Assembly: GCA_964560495.1 (NCBI GenBank)
Contig: CAZLMM010000022.1
Location: 11,898 to 75,897, forward strand
Reading direction: 5' to 3'
From: UBA5069 sp964560495
GTDB lineage: Bacteria > Chloroflexota > Anaerolineae > Caldilineales > Caldilineaceae
Length of the DNA: 64,000 nucleotides
The notes beneath the pieces were generated by a model that was given only the letters and a program-made list of their open reading frames with translations, ran no database searches and had not been told where the DNA came from. Shown here in pieces: positions 28,590-37,378 of this stretch. The translations under genes were made by a program, and so were the position numbers. The number at the start of each line of letters is the position of its first letter. Positions within the stretch are counted from its first letter, which is position 1.

Positions 28590-30824
28590 TCAGCGATCGA
28601 CGGCATCGCAAACATCGATCTCGGCCAACTTCAATCGGTCGCCGGGCAGCACAGCCGGAGCTTGGATAACGCGCAAGTTTTGCACTGTCTCCGGGTGATA
28701 GAGACCGGCCAGAAGCATGTACCGGCCAGGCGGCGCCCCATCCACCGGTACGGCGATTTCGTCCGTCACCAACTCGCCTGCCTCCCAGCGCGTCATGGGG
28801 TTGAAGCCGCCAAAGGGTGCTGTGTCCACCTGGGCAACCACGGCGGAATCATCCAGATGAGCCAGGTGCAGGAAGACCTTGTAGTCCACAGCCGGCGTCT
28901 GGCCCACTGCCCAGTACAGGCGCAAGGGCAGTGAGCCGCTGGCGCACGCCCCCCCTTCGGGCAGGTGGAAAGCCAATAGATGGATTTTGTCGTCAAACTG
29001 CACCGGGAATGCAGTAGGCGTGCGAACGATGCGCCCCGGCCCTTGCAGCAACCAGATGACGCCGAGGAGTATCAGAAAGATGGCGCCAGCGCTCGCCAAC
29101 TGAAGCCAGGCGCGCGGCATGGACAGGAGGAGGCTCAGCCAGATTGCCAGGCAGGACAGAGAAAGCAAGTTGGCGACCAGACGCACAGGTGAATCGCCAA
29201 ACTCGGCGACTACCCGATAGCCGCCGGACGGCAATTCTGCGGTGACCAGACCCGCAGCGCCGCCAGGTTCAGTGGGAACCGGCGCGCCGTCCACAAACAC
29301 CTCCCAACCAGGGAAGAAGATACGGTGCAGGCGAAGAGTCCATGGTTTTTCCGCGGTGACATCCAGCGTCAGACGCAAGGGATTCTCTTCTACAATTGAG
29401 AAGCCGGGCAGCGTAGTCGGCGGCAGACGCGATGGGTCGCTCGGCGTTCGTCCCTGGGCAAGAGTCTGGGTTTCGATCTGCATCCCCGCCGGCGTATAGT
29501 CGCTGAACAAGGGGAAACCAGCGCGCCCTCGTTCCCACATGTCCGCCTGATTGACCCCGGCGTCGCTCACATCATACCAGATGGGCAGCAGCTCTGGGCG
29601 TAAATTCGCTGTATTGAGCCAGAAAGCGAGCATGACTAAGCCCGCGGCGATGAAGACGCCTGTACGCCCTGTCAATGGTCGCAAGGTGAAAGGGACGCCT
29701 GCAAGCAGAACGACGCAGAATGAGCCAACGCCATAAAGCCGCCAGGGAAACTGAATGTAGCGCGCCAGAGGAAGGTTTTCCCAGAAAAAGGCGCTTGAGT
29801 GAACTTGGAGCAAGAGGACGACAAGCCAGCCGCTGGCGATCAGCCACAGAGTATACGGACGCTCGCGGCGCTTCAAGATGAGCGCCGCCAATCCCATAAG
29901 CCCCAAGACAAGATATAACAAGGAGAAATGGAATCGTTCTTCGCCGGTGTAGAGGTGTACGAGGGTCTTCTGCACCACCTCTTGCCACGAGACAAGGTGA
30001 TCCGCCGCCTGCAAGCCAGCCCCCAGCATGGTGCGATCAGCATGCGTGAAAGAAAGCTCTCCCAATGCTGGGAGCCAGTAGAAGGCCGACAACCCTAACC
30101 CCAGAGCCAGGGCGGCCGCTAGCGGAATCAGGCTGCGAGGACGCCGCCCGATGAGGGCGAGGCTGCTCACATAGAGGACGGCCGCAGGAAACACAAAGAA
30201 GGCGGTGATGTTGTGCGCCAGGACGAAGAGCGCAGTGAACGCCGCTGTCGACAAAAAATAGCGCCGACGCCTTTCGCTCATCAGGCTGTGGCTGGCCCAC
30301 ACCAGCCACGGCGCCAGCGCCAAAGCAACGGATTCGGCCAGCGCCCCTCGCTCATAGACGACGGTGAGGAGATAGGGCGCAAGCACGTACAGGGCGGCGG
30401 AGGTCGTCGCTGCTGTCACGTTGGCGAAGAGGCGACGGGCGTACACATACACGCCGACGCCGCCCAGGATTGCAGCCAGGGTGAAGATGCTCTTGGTTGC
30501 GGCGATGTCGCCCAGACCGAGCCAGACGAGAGGCAGCGCCAGATAGCTCGCCAGAGGTGGATAGAACTGAAAGAGGGGCGCGGTATAGCCAAAGTTGAGC
30601 CCCAGCCCTAACCGGGCAAAGTAGATGCCCTCGCGCCAGGAGTCTGCCAGCTCCCTGACGCGATAAAGCCCCATCAGGAAATCTGCCTGGCTGGAGATGC
30701 CCGGCGACCAGAAGGCGCGCAGGGCAGCCAGGCCAATCAGGCCGATGAGCAACAGGGGAATGATCTCGTTTTTTCTCCACGGGAACGGCCGCAGAATGGT
30801 CGATGCGACAGGAATTGGAGACAC
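28590..30824 (-). CDS. Second PTPS-related membrane protein with C-terminal beta-sandwich
   Basis: A 744-residue paralogue-like protein of the one at 19967-22231. The first loop DFLMGLYRVRELADSWREG followed by FARLGLGLNFGYTAPLFQFYPPL is the PF10131 signature. About twelve helices follow, an extracytoplasmic domain (about 400-560, RLHRIFFPGWEVFVDG like YfhO-type proteins), two more helices, and a final beta-sandwich (about 615-735) ending KLAEIDVCDAVDR. The start is GTG at 30824; no clear Shine-Dalgarno is seen. It is upstream of the FGE remnant and the GT39 gene on the same strand. Envelope polysaccharide or glycolipid assembly is the best guess. Confidence 0.75.
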   Translation of the reverse strand: MSPIPVASTILRPFPWRKNEIIPLLLIGLIGLAALRAFWSPGISSQADFLMGLYRVRELADSWREGIYFARLGLGLNFGYTAPLFQFYPPLASYLALPLVWLGLGDIAATKSIFTLAAILGGVGVYVYARRLFANVTAATTSAALYVLAPYLLTVVYERGALAESVALALAPWLVWASHSLMSERRRRYFLSTAAFTALFVLAHNITAFFVFPAAVLYVSSLALIGRRPRSLIPLAAALALGLGLSAFYWLPALGELSFTHADRTMLGAGLQAADHLVSWQEVVQKTLVHLYTGEERFHFSLLYLVLGLMGLAALILKRRERPYTLWLIASGWLVVLLLQVHSSAFFWENLPLARYIQFPWRLYGVGSFCVVLLAGVPFTLRPLTGRTGVFIAAGLVMLAFWLNTANLRPELLPIWYDVSDAGVNQADMWERGRAGFPLFSDYTPAGMQIETQTLAQGRTPSDPSRLPPTTLPGFSIVEENPLRLTLDVTAEKPWTLRLHRIFFPGWEVFVDGAPVPTEPGGAAGLVTAELPSGGYRVVAEFGDSPVRLVANLLSLSCLAIWLSLLLSMPRAWLQLASAGAIFLILLGVIWLLQGPGRIVRTPTAFPVQFDDKIHLLAFHLPEGGACASGSLPLRLYWAVGQTPAVDYKVFLHLAHLDDSAVVAQVDTAPFGGFNPMTRWEAGELVTDEIAVPVDGAPPGRYMLLAGLYHPETVQNLRVIQAPAVLPGDRLKLAEIDVCDAVDR

Positions 30825-30843
30825 AAGGTGACTCGTATACGCA

Positions 30844-30877
30844 AGATTCCCGGAATCAGCCGTGATTCCGGGAATCT
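30844..30877 (-). terminator. Perfect 15-bp hairpin downstream of the tRNA
   Basis: Arms 30844-30858 and 30863-30877 (AGATTCCCGGAATCA / TGATTCCGGGAATCT) pair perfectly with a GCCG loop. It follows the tRNA-Pro on the minus strand, so it probably ends tRNA transcription. T-tract weak (TTGCG). Confidence 0.55.
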
Positions 30878-30911
30878 GGTGGACGGTATTCAGTCAGGGC
30901 GACCTTCCGCC

Positions 30912-30990
<79 letters not shown>

Positions 30991-31100
30991 AAGACAATCG
31001 TAGTATAGATCAAGAATGGGTGCGGTGCAAAAATCGAAGTGAATTCAGCGTAGACCTGACGCCATATCGCCAACCTCGCGGCAGTTGAATGCGTTTGAAT

Positions 31101-31134
31101 TGACCTACGGAATGACCACCTGAAATCGGTTTTA
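31101..31134. repeat. Possible degenerate end of repeat family R2
   Basis: TGACCTACGGAATGACCACC and the following TGAAATCGGTTTTAAC resemble the right end of R2 (TCTACGGAATGATCGAC..CTGATTTTGAAC). The left part of the element is not recognisable. The rest of the gap 30991-31136 shows nothing else. Confidence 0.3.
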
Positions 31135-31136
31135 AC

Positions 31137-31880
31137 TCATGCGCCGCACAGACAGGTGCGCGGTTCAGAAGCTATGGCTGCAAGACCGGGCAGCACAGTC
31201 ATGACTGCCTCGAGCCCGCGACGCACTTCGCCCTCCACCGGTCTACGCAGTTGATCGCGACTGTAGTCGCTGATGGTCAACAGGCCGGCGAAGCACAAAC
31301 CCAGCTCCTGCGCCAGAAAGACTTCGGGTGTGATGGTCTGACAAACCACATCGCCGCCCCAGGCGCGATACATGCGCGCTTCGGCTGATGTCTCGCGGCG
31401 GGGTCCATCCACGCCGACGACCACTGCCGGCGGCGCGCTGGGAAAGAGATCGTGTAGGGCCCCAGTCATCTGTGGGCAGAAGGTTGGAGCGGCGTCGGTG
31501 CTTTCCGGGGGAAGCTGGCCGGGCGGCTCATGAAAGAAGGTGTCGGGCTGATGACTCGTCCAGTCGATGGCGTCAGCGGCAATCACTGTCTGCCCTCGCT
31601 GCAACAGATGGTTGAGCGCTGCGCCGGCGTCCCAGGCGACGATCCGTTGCACGCCCAGTGTCTTGGCCGCAAGAATGGCCGCCCGCGGGTCGGTGCGGCT
31701 TGGCAGGCCGTTATAGGGCAGCACCCAAAGCGCCGCGCCGTCGCTTCTCGCGCGCAGCGCCACGGGGCCCGCATCTCCATAAGGTGTGGCGATGGTGCGT
31801 TCTTCCACGAGTCGCCCCATCCCTTCCAACGCGCTGGGCGGCAGAAATACGGCAATCAGCAATAAAAGATTTGCAGACAT
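31137..31880 (-). CDS. MtnP-like purine nucleoside phosphorylase (S-methyl-5'-thioadenosine phosphorylase family)
   Basis: A 247-residue member of the PNP/MTAP family 2, which phosphorolytically splits a purine nucleoside or methylthioadenosine. The signature VDGPRRETSAEARMYRAWGGDVV corresponds to the family's EGPRFET..E.RM....GADVVGM block, and ELGLCFAGLLTISDY to the LAREAG.CYA...VTDYD block. The N-terminal phosphate-binding region is weak: the usual GGSG start is missing and residues 1-30 look hydrophobic or truncated, so activity may differ from canonical MtnP. It ends a two-gene unit: its ATG lies nine bases after the stop of the upstream MFS gene. Methionine salvage or nucleoside uptake by the pair is an inference. 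Confidence 0.72.
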   Translation of the reverse strand: MSANLLLLIAVFLPPSALEGMGRLVEERTIATPYGDAGPVALRARSDGAALWVLPYNGLPSRTDPRAAILAAKTLGVQRIVAWDAGAALNHLLQRGQTVIAADAIDWTSHQPDTFFHEPPGQLPPESTDAAPTFCPQMTGALHDLFPSAPPAVVVGVDGPRRETSAEARMYRAWGGDVVCQTITPEVFLAQELGLCFAGLLTISDYSRDQLRRPVEGEVRRGLEAVMTVLPGLAAIASEPRTCLCGA

Positions 31881-31889
31881 GGCGACCTC

Positions 31890-33254
31890 TCACGATGACC
31901 GTGGTCGCGGCAACGCCCGCGCCACATAGACGCCAGCCAGCCAGATCAGCCCGGCGCTGGCCAGGCGCAACACAAAGCCGCTGAGCAGCGCCGGACGCAG
32001 GCCAATCCACCCAGCCACCATGGGGCCGCACAGCGAGCCAAGGAGAATGCCAGCGTTCAGCGCAATGTTGTACCACGCCAGGTGCGCCGGACGGTCGTTG
32101 GCCGGGGCGATGTCCAGAAGGTAGTTGCCCAGCGCGCCTCCCAACAAGGCCCAGGCCGCTCCCCCAATGAGCGAGGCGACCAGATAAAGCCCCAATCCAT
32201 TGGCATAGGCATTGACCAGGGGATAGAGGCTCAGCCCGACAACGCCCATGACAATCAGCCAGAGATTGCCCATCCGCCTGGTGAGCTTTGCCAGCTGGAG
32301 CGACCCCAGCAACACAGCCGTATGAAAGAGCGCAGTGCCCAGGCTGATTTGCTGGTCGCTAAAGCCGAGTACATCCACCCAGTAGATGGGGAAGAGCGCA
32401 ATGGGTAGATATTGAGCAAAGTGAAAGAAAAAAAGCGCGCCAACCATGACGCCGTAGCGCGTGCGCATGACCCGCAGTTGTAGCGAACGCGTGCCCCGAG
32501 CAAAGGCGCGCAGGGCGACGCTGGAGCGCAGGCTGATGCCCAGGAAGCGCATGCTGCCAGGCCGGGCGAAGTCGCCGATGGGGCTGCGCACCTGTGACGG
32601 CTCGATGCCCTCATCACCCTTCAGTCCGCGCAAGAACCAAAGATGAAAGAGGCTGCCCACGCCGCCAATAAAGCCGATGAAAAAGACGACCGGATAGCCG
32701 ATTTCCATGGGCAGGGCGTCCAGCAAATAACCACAACCCAGGGAGGTGAGCACATAGGTCAGGGAGAGGACGGCGTTGCGAACGCCGGCGACTCGTCCAC
32801 GTTGCTCTACCGGTACCGCCGCAGCATAGAGGGCATTGAAGCCAATGGCCACCACCGTCCCGAAGATGGTCATCACCAGTGTGATGGCGATGTAACTCCA
32901 GATTTGTAGAATTGGCGTGAAGATGAGTGGAAAGACAGCCCACAAGAGAAACGCAGCCCGATGAAAGATGGCGGCCCCAAAGACTGCCTTGCCGATGGGG
33001 CGGCCATAGAGCCAGCGACCAATGGGGAGGGTGAAGATCAGCCCGATGAGCGCGGGGCCGGCGTTCATCAGGCCGATCTGCCAGGGGGTGGCCCCCAGGC
33101 GGGTGAGATAGACTGTGACAAAGGCCAGGCTGCTGCCCGCCAGCAACCCATACCACGCCACGTCCCAGTAGAGATGCAGGGCATACGAGCGCACCTGATC
33201 GGAGGTTGGCGCGGAGCGTGGCGGCTGCGTCGGCGCAAGGACAGTGAAAAACAC
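31890..33254 (-). CDS. Major facilitator superfamily transporter
   Basis: A 454-residue transporter with about twelve helices. The N-terminal half has LGATPWQIGLMNAGPALIG and the loop 2-3 region GRWLYGRPIGKAVF. A loop of about 50 residues connects the halves (GLKGDEGIEPSQVRS). The C-terminal half begins RYGVMVGALFFF. The start is GTG at 33254. It is upstream of and nine bases from the MtnP-like gene, so a nucleoside or related substrate is conceivable, but the sequence itself does not reveal it. Confidence 0.82.
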   Translation of the reverse strand: MFFTVLAPTQPPRSAPTSDQVRSYALHLYWDVAWYGLLAGSSLAFVTVYLTRLGATPWQIGLMNAGPALIGLIFTLPIGRWLYGRPIGKAVFGAAIFHRAAFLLWAVFPLIFTPILQIWSYIAITLVMTIFGTVVAIGFNALYAAAVPVEQRGRVAGVRNAVLSLTYVLTSLGCGYLLDALPMEIGYPVVFFIGFIGGVGSLFHLWFLRGLKGDEGIEPSQVRSPIGDFARPGSMRFLGISLRSSVALRAFARGTRSLQLRVMRTRYGVMVGALFFFHFAQYLPIALFPIYWVDVLGFSDQQISLGTALFHTAVLLGSLQLAKLTRRMGNLWLIVMGVVGLSLYPLVNAYANGLGLYLVASLIGGAAWALLGGALGNYLLDIAPANDRPAHLAWYNIALNAGILLGSLCGPMVAGWIGLRPALLSGFVLRLASAGLIWLAGVYVARALPRPRSS

Positions 33255-33354
33255 AGTGAGTCTCTTTCTTTTTTTCCCGTTTTATGTCATGATTGGCGCT
33301 GCCGTACTCAAAGGCAATCAAAGGCAAGAAGACGCCATTTCCAAAGTATAGCAC

Positions 33355-34374
33355 ATGAGTCAGCCGCCTTCGCCCATCCGCATCGCCCTGGTTGGCGCGG
33401 GCATCTTTGCCCAGGATGCCCACCTGCCGGCCTTGCTGCGTCTGGCAGACCGCTTCTTCATCACAACGATTTTTAGCCGCACAGAGAAGAATGCACAACA
33501 AGCGGCTGCGCTGCTGCCCCACCCGGTCAAGATGACAACCTCACTCGCTGATCTGCTGGAGGATTCCCAGATCGATGCGGTCGATCTGCTCCTGCCCATC
33601 GACGTACAGCCAGTCGCTGTCGAACAAGCGCTGGCTGCCGGCAAACACATCATCAGCGAGAAACCCATTGCACCGACCACCGCCATCGCCCACCCTCTCA
33701 TCGAGCAGTGGCGAGCGCACCCTGACCGGGTGTGGATGGTGGGCGAGAACTGGCGCTACGAGACCGCCTTCGTCCAGACGGCTGAACTGGTGCGCAACGG
33801 CGTCATCGGCCGTCCCATCACCTGTTCATGGGCGCTTCATCAATCGATCACGCCAACCAACAGATACTATCACACGGAATGGCGGCGTTCCGGTCGCATT
33901 CCAGGCGGCTTCTTGTTGGATGGAGGTGTGCATCATGTAGCTGCGCTACGTCTGATCTTGGGCGAGATCGAGTCTGTGGCTGCGCTGTCCACCCAGGCGT
34001 CGCCCCATCTACCGCCGGCAGACACGCTCAGCGCAACGCTGCGTTTCGCCAGCGGCGTCATGGGCAGTTATCTTGCCTGCTACGCAGCGGCGTCGCCATG
34101 GCCGCCAGCCTTGCATATCGTCGGCGACGCTGGCAGTCTGCGAGTGGAGCGGGGACGCATCGATCTCACGCGCGGCGGGGCGACAGAGACGATCTCCTGC
34201 CCGGCGCGAGATGGGCTGGAGAACGAACTGGCGGCTTTTGCCGACGCAATTCAACATGGCGTACCTCATCGCAACACCCCACAAGAAGCGTTGGCGGATC
34301 TACAGGTGGTGGAAGCGATCCTCGAGGCGAGCACTCGCCCGTTCTTAGTGATTGAGGGGAAAGTGGACAAATGA
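33355..34374 (+). CDS. Gfo/Idh/MocA-family NAD(P)-dependent oxidoreductase
   Basis: A 339-residue oxidoreductase of the glucose-fructose oxidoreductase/inositol dehydrogenase family, acting on sugars or sugar derivatives. The N-terminal Rossmann fold has GAGIFAQDAHLPAL (about 12-25) and the conserved SEKPIAPT (about 101-108) whose Lys is catalytic. The C-terminal alpha/beta domain contains GGFLLDGGVHHVAALR with the expected Asp and His. Length is typical. It ends in a 4-nt overlap with the secreted-protein gene. Substrate unknown. Confidence 0.85.
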   Translation: MSQPPSPIRIALVGAGIFAQDAHLPALLRLADRFFITTIFSRTEKNAQQAAALLPHPVKMTTSLADLLEDSQIDAVDLLLPIDVQPVAVEQALAAGKHIISEKPIAPTTAIAHPLIEQWRAHPDRVWMVGENWRYETAFVQTAELVRNGVIGRPITCSWALHQSITPTNRYYHTEWRRSGRIPGGFLLDGGVHHVAALRLILGEIESVAALSTQASPHLPPADTLSATLRFASGVMGSYLACYAAASPWPPALHIVGDAGSLRVERGRIDLTRGGATETISCPARDGLENELAAFADAIQHGVPHRNTPQEALADLQVVEAILEASTRPFLVIEGKVDK

Positions 34375-35408
34375 GTCAACGACGAAGCACGTCGTCTGGT
34401 CCCTCGTTGGTCGCTGTGATGATGATCCTTGTGCTTTGCGCTGGTCTTTGGCTGCAAGTTGAGGATGGCGCACGGGCCGAAGAGCCGACGCCCAGCGCGG
34501 CGATCTATCTGCCATTGGTTGCACGCCCGGCGGAGCCAACGGCCATCCAGACTCCAGCGCCGACCCTGACGCCTGCGTGCACTGACGGCGCAGCGGAGCA
34601 GCCACGCGATTGGGATGCCAGGCTCGATCTGCGGATGGCTGCGCTCGTTTCAGCCACCGTTCCTTCTGGTGAGTGCTACTGGCGTCTGGTCAAGGCCGTA
34701 TGGTATGACGAGTCGGAGTCGCAAGGACGCCACCATATTTTCGTAGATACACGCACGGGCGCTGATGAGCGTCAGACAGGCGTGCGTATCGAGATCGGTT
34801 ACACCGACGGCCCCGACTACATTTTCACCGAGGCCAAGCCGGGCGAACTGTACGCCAAAGACTACGCCATGTTCGCCCGCGCGCCGGCCTACTCTGCACG
34901 CCCGGACGATGGAGCGCCGGCGGACAAAGTGGATGGCATGGGGCTTGGCTCCATCGAAGCGCCCGACCTGGGCATCCACACGAGCTACGGGTTGGTGTGG
35001 CGTTGGACGACTGCGCCGCTGATTGCCACACCTACGCCTACCGCGATCGCCACCATGACAGCTACGCCAACAATTACGGCGACCCTCACGCCCACCGCCA
35101 CGCCAACAGTCACGGCAACCCTCACACCCACCGCCACGGCGACCCTCACGGCGACCCTCACACCCACCGCCACGGCCACTTTGACGGCCACTGTGACTCC
35201 AACAGCCACGGCGGCGCCGACTACTACAGTGACAGGTGTGATCGGTGTTGAGGTGGGCGCTGCGCTGACTGAGCTGATGGGCCAGATGCGCTCTGACGGG
35301 CCGCCGTTGGCTGTGGAGCAACGTGGGAGGGCGAACTGGTTACGACGCATGATGAGTTTTGGCGCGAGTGCAACTATCGCTGTGTACGAAAGGCGGCTGA
35401 TGGTATAA
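34371..35408 (+). CDS. Secreted protein with Thr/Pro-rich repeat region, function unknown
   Basis: A 345-residue protein I do not recognise. Residues 1-36 are a signal peptide (VAVMMILVLCAGLWLQV core). A globular part of about 150 residues follows (DLRMAALVSATVPSGECYWRLVKAVWYDE ... DGMGLGSIEAPDLGIHTSYGLVWRW). Residues about 220-286 are a low-complexity stalk of repeated TATLTPTAT units. The end is about 60 residues without a membrane anchor. The globular part looks like a carbohydrate- or ligand-binding domain known from other Chloroflexota secreted proteins, but that is an impression only. The ATG overlaps the stop of the Gfo/Idh gene (ATGA). Confidence 0.65.
   Translation: MSQRRSTSSGPSLVAVMMILVLCAGLWLQVEDGARAEEPTPSAAIYLPLVARPAEPTAIQTPAPTLTPACTDGAAEQPRDWDARLDLRMAALVSATVPSGECYWRLVKAVWYDESESQGRHHIFVDTRTGADERQTGVRIEIGYTDGPDYIFTEAKPGELYAKDYAMFARAPAYSARPDDGAPADKVDGMGLGSIEAPDLGIHTSYGLVWRWTTAPLIATPTPTAIATMTATPTITATLTPTATPTVTATLTPTATATLTATLTPTATATLTATVTPTATAAPTTTVTGVIGVEVGAALTELMGQMRSDGPPLAVEQRGRANWLRRMMSFGASATIAVYERRLMV
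35028..35235 (+). repeat. Imperfect tandem repeat encoding Thr/Pro/Ala stalk
   Basis: Units such as CTCACACCCACCGCCACGGC recur in phase at about 30-60 bp spacing inside the secreted-protein gene. All changes keep the frame. Length variation between strains would be expected from slippage. Confidence 0.7.
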
Positions 35409-35409
35409 T
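35401..35409 (+). promoter_or_regulatory. Extended -10 promoter element before uvrC
   Basis: TGGTATAAT is an extended -10 (TGn-TATAAT) at 35401-35409, located across the stop codon of the preceding gene and 57 bp before the uvrC ATG. No good -35 is visible, as is common with extended -10 promoters. Confidence 0.4.
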
Positions 35410-35465
35410 CTCACTAGCGACTGCTCTTGCAGTCGCCCGGTGTGGTGGTGGAATCTTACAAAACG

Positions 35466-37373
35466 ATGAGTCGAACAGATCTTCCCGAAAAACTCGCCAA
35501 GAAACTGGATGCTCTGCCCGACAGCCCGGGCTGCTATCAGATGTTGGACGCAGCCGGCAAAGTGATCTACGTGGGCAAGGCGCTGGTGCTGCGCAATCGG
35601 GTGCGCAGCTACTTCCATGCCTCGGCCCAGCACTCGCCAAAGACCCTGGCCCTGGTCGCTGAAATCCACGACGTCACCTGGTGGGTCACACGCACCGAAC
35701 TGGAAGCCCTCGTCCTGGAAAACGAGCTGATCAAACGTTATCGCCCCCACTACAATGTTCGCCTCAAAGACGACAAAACCTTTCCTTATATCAAGGTCAA
35801 TTGGCAGGATGCCTTCCCCAAGATTCAGGTTGTGCGCCGGGTGCAAAAAGACGGCGGGCGCTATTTTGGCCCCTATACCAGCGCGCGCGCCTGCCATGAA
35901 ACGTTGGATGGGCTGCGCCGCATCTTTCCCTATCTGGATTGCGAACGGGAGATCACCGGCCAGGACAGGCGGCCATGCCTTTACTATCACATCAAAATGT
36001 GCGGCGGCCCGTGCATCGGCGCCCAGAGCAAAATTGATTATCGGGAAACTATCCAGCAGTTGATGGACTTTCTAAGCGGCGACGCTGACCATGTGCTGAG
36101 CCAGCTCGCAGCGCGCATGGAGGCTGCGGCGGAGAATCTCCAGTTCGAGCTGGCGGCGCGCTATCGCGATCGCCTCAAGGCGGCGCGCCAGGTGGCTGAA
36201 CAGCAGAAAGTCGTCAGCCCGGCGCTGGAGGACCTGGATTTCGTGGCTGTAGCGCAAGACCCGCGCACTGGCGACACGGCAGTGCAAGTCTTCAACGTGC
36301 GTCGGGGGCGACTCATCGGGCGCGAAAACTTCATGATGGAGGGCGCAGAAGTTCCCGACGGCGATGAAAGCCAGCAAGGGCTATTGGTGGGCGTCTTCAT
36401 TCAGCAATTCTATGACAACGCTGCTTTCCTGCCCGGCCTGATCCTCGTGCAGGCGATGCCCCCTGATCGCCAGGTGTTGGAGGAGTGGCTGGCGGAACGT
36501 CGGGGCGCCAAAGTTGAGTTGCGCGTGCCCCAACGGGGCGCCAAACGCGAAATGATGGAGTTGGCCCAAACCAACGCCGCCGACTATCTGCGCGTGGAAC
36601 AGGCCGAGCGCGCCGCAGACACAAACAAGCAGACCCAGGCTGTGGGTGAACTCCAGGAGACGTTGCAACTGGAACAGCCGCCCAGCCGCATCGAGTGCTT
36701 CGACATTAGTACGCTGCAAGGGACAAACACCGTCGGCTCCATGGTGGTCTTTGCCAAGGGTGCGCCGCTCAAAAGCGCCTACAAACGATTCAAAATTCGC
36801 GGCAAGGGCAGCCAGGGCGCGCCTGATGACTTTGCCAGTATGCGCGAGATGCTGCGCCGGCGCTTTCGTCGTATCATCGAAGAGGCTACAGATGGAATGG
36901 ACCCTGGGAAGAAAGCGCGCTCCAGCGAGGAGACCTGGCGCATCCTCCCCGATCTGGTCATCATCGACGGCGGCAAGGGGCAATTGGGCGTGGCGGTCGA
37001 AGTATTGGAGGAATTTGGGCTGTTGGACCGCATCCCCATTGTGGGATTGGCCAAACGTGAAGAGGAAATCTACCGTCCCGGCGAGTCTACGCCGGTGTGG
37101 CTGAAGCGTGGCAGCCCGGCGTTGCACCTGGTGCAGCGTGTGCGTGACGAGGCCCACCGCTTTGGCGTCACCTATCATCGCAACCTGCGCAGCAAAGAAC
37201 AGACCCGATCGCGGCTGGATGATGTGCCCGGCATCGGCCCGACCCGACGCAAAGCCTTGCTTGCCCACTTTGGCGGCGACGTCAACGCTATTCGTCGCGC
37301 CAGCCTGGACGAACTCATGGCCGCGCCCGGCATGACACGCAAAGCAGCCGAAGCAGTCAAGTCGCATCTCTAG
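35466..37373 (+). CDS. uvrC: UvrABC system protein C
   Basis: A 635-residue UvrC, the nuclease that cuts on both sides of bulky DNA lesions. The GIY-YIG domain is at the N-terminus (PGCYQML ... VIYVGKA). Four cysteines with spacing C-x11-C-x7-C-x3-C (from LDCE to MCGGPC) match the Fe-S ligands described for E. coli UvrC. The UVR motif (FELAARYRDRLKAA) binds UvrB, the RNase H-like endonuclease has Asp residues in ECFDIS and IIDGGKGQLG, and tandem helix-hairpin-helix motifs close the protein (DDVPGIGPTRRKALL, LMAAPGMTRKAAEAV). ATG 35466 fits the family start; upstream GTG codons (35450-35456 region) and TTG 35427 are alternatives. Five bases after the stop the next gene starts. Confidence 0.96.
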   Translation: MSRTDLPEKLAKKLDALPDSPGCYQMLDAAGKVIYVGKALVLRNRVRSYFHASAQHSPKTLALVAEIHDVTWWVTRTELEALVLENELIKRYRPHYNVRLKDDKTFPYIKVNWQDAFPKIQVVRRVQKDGGRYFGPYTSARACHETLDGLRRIFPYLDCEREITGQDRRPCLYYHIKMCGGPCIGAQSKIDYRETIQQLMDFLSGDADHVLSQLAARMEAAAENLQFELAARYRDRLKAARQVAEQQKVVSPALEDLDFVAVAQDPRTGDTAVQVFNVRRGRLIGRENFMMEGAEVPDGDESQQGLLVGVFIQQFYDNAAFLPGLILVQAMPPDRQVLEEWLAERRGAKVELRVPQRGAKREMMELAQTNAADYLRVEQAERAADTNKQTQAVGELQETLQLEQPPSRIECFDISTLQGTNTVGSMVVFAKGAPLKSAYKRFKIRGKGSQGAPDDFASMREMLRRRFRRIIEEATDGMDPGKKARSSEETWRILPDLVIIDGGKGQLGVAVEVLEEFGLLDRIPIVGLAKREEEIYRPGESTPVWLKRGSPALHLVQRVRDEAHRFGVTYHRNLRSKEQTRSRLDDVPGIGPTRRKALLAHFGGDVNAIRRASLDELMAAPGMTRKAAEAVKSHL

Positions 37374-37378
37374 CGCCT

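Noticed and set aside
35028..35235. Short regularly spaced repeats that might be a CRISPR array
   Set aside because: The units are degenerate, codon-phased and without unique spacers; they encode a Thr/Pro stalk. No CRISPR array or cas gene was seen in the window.
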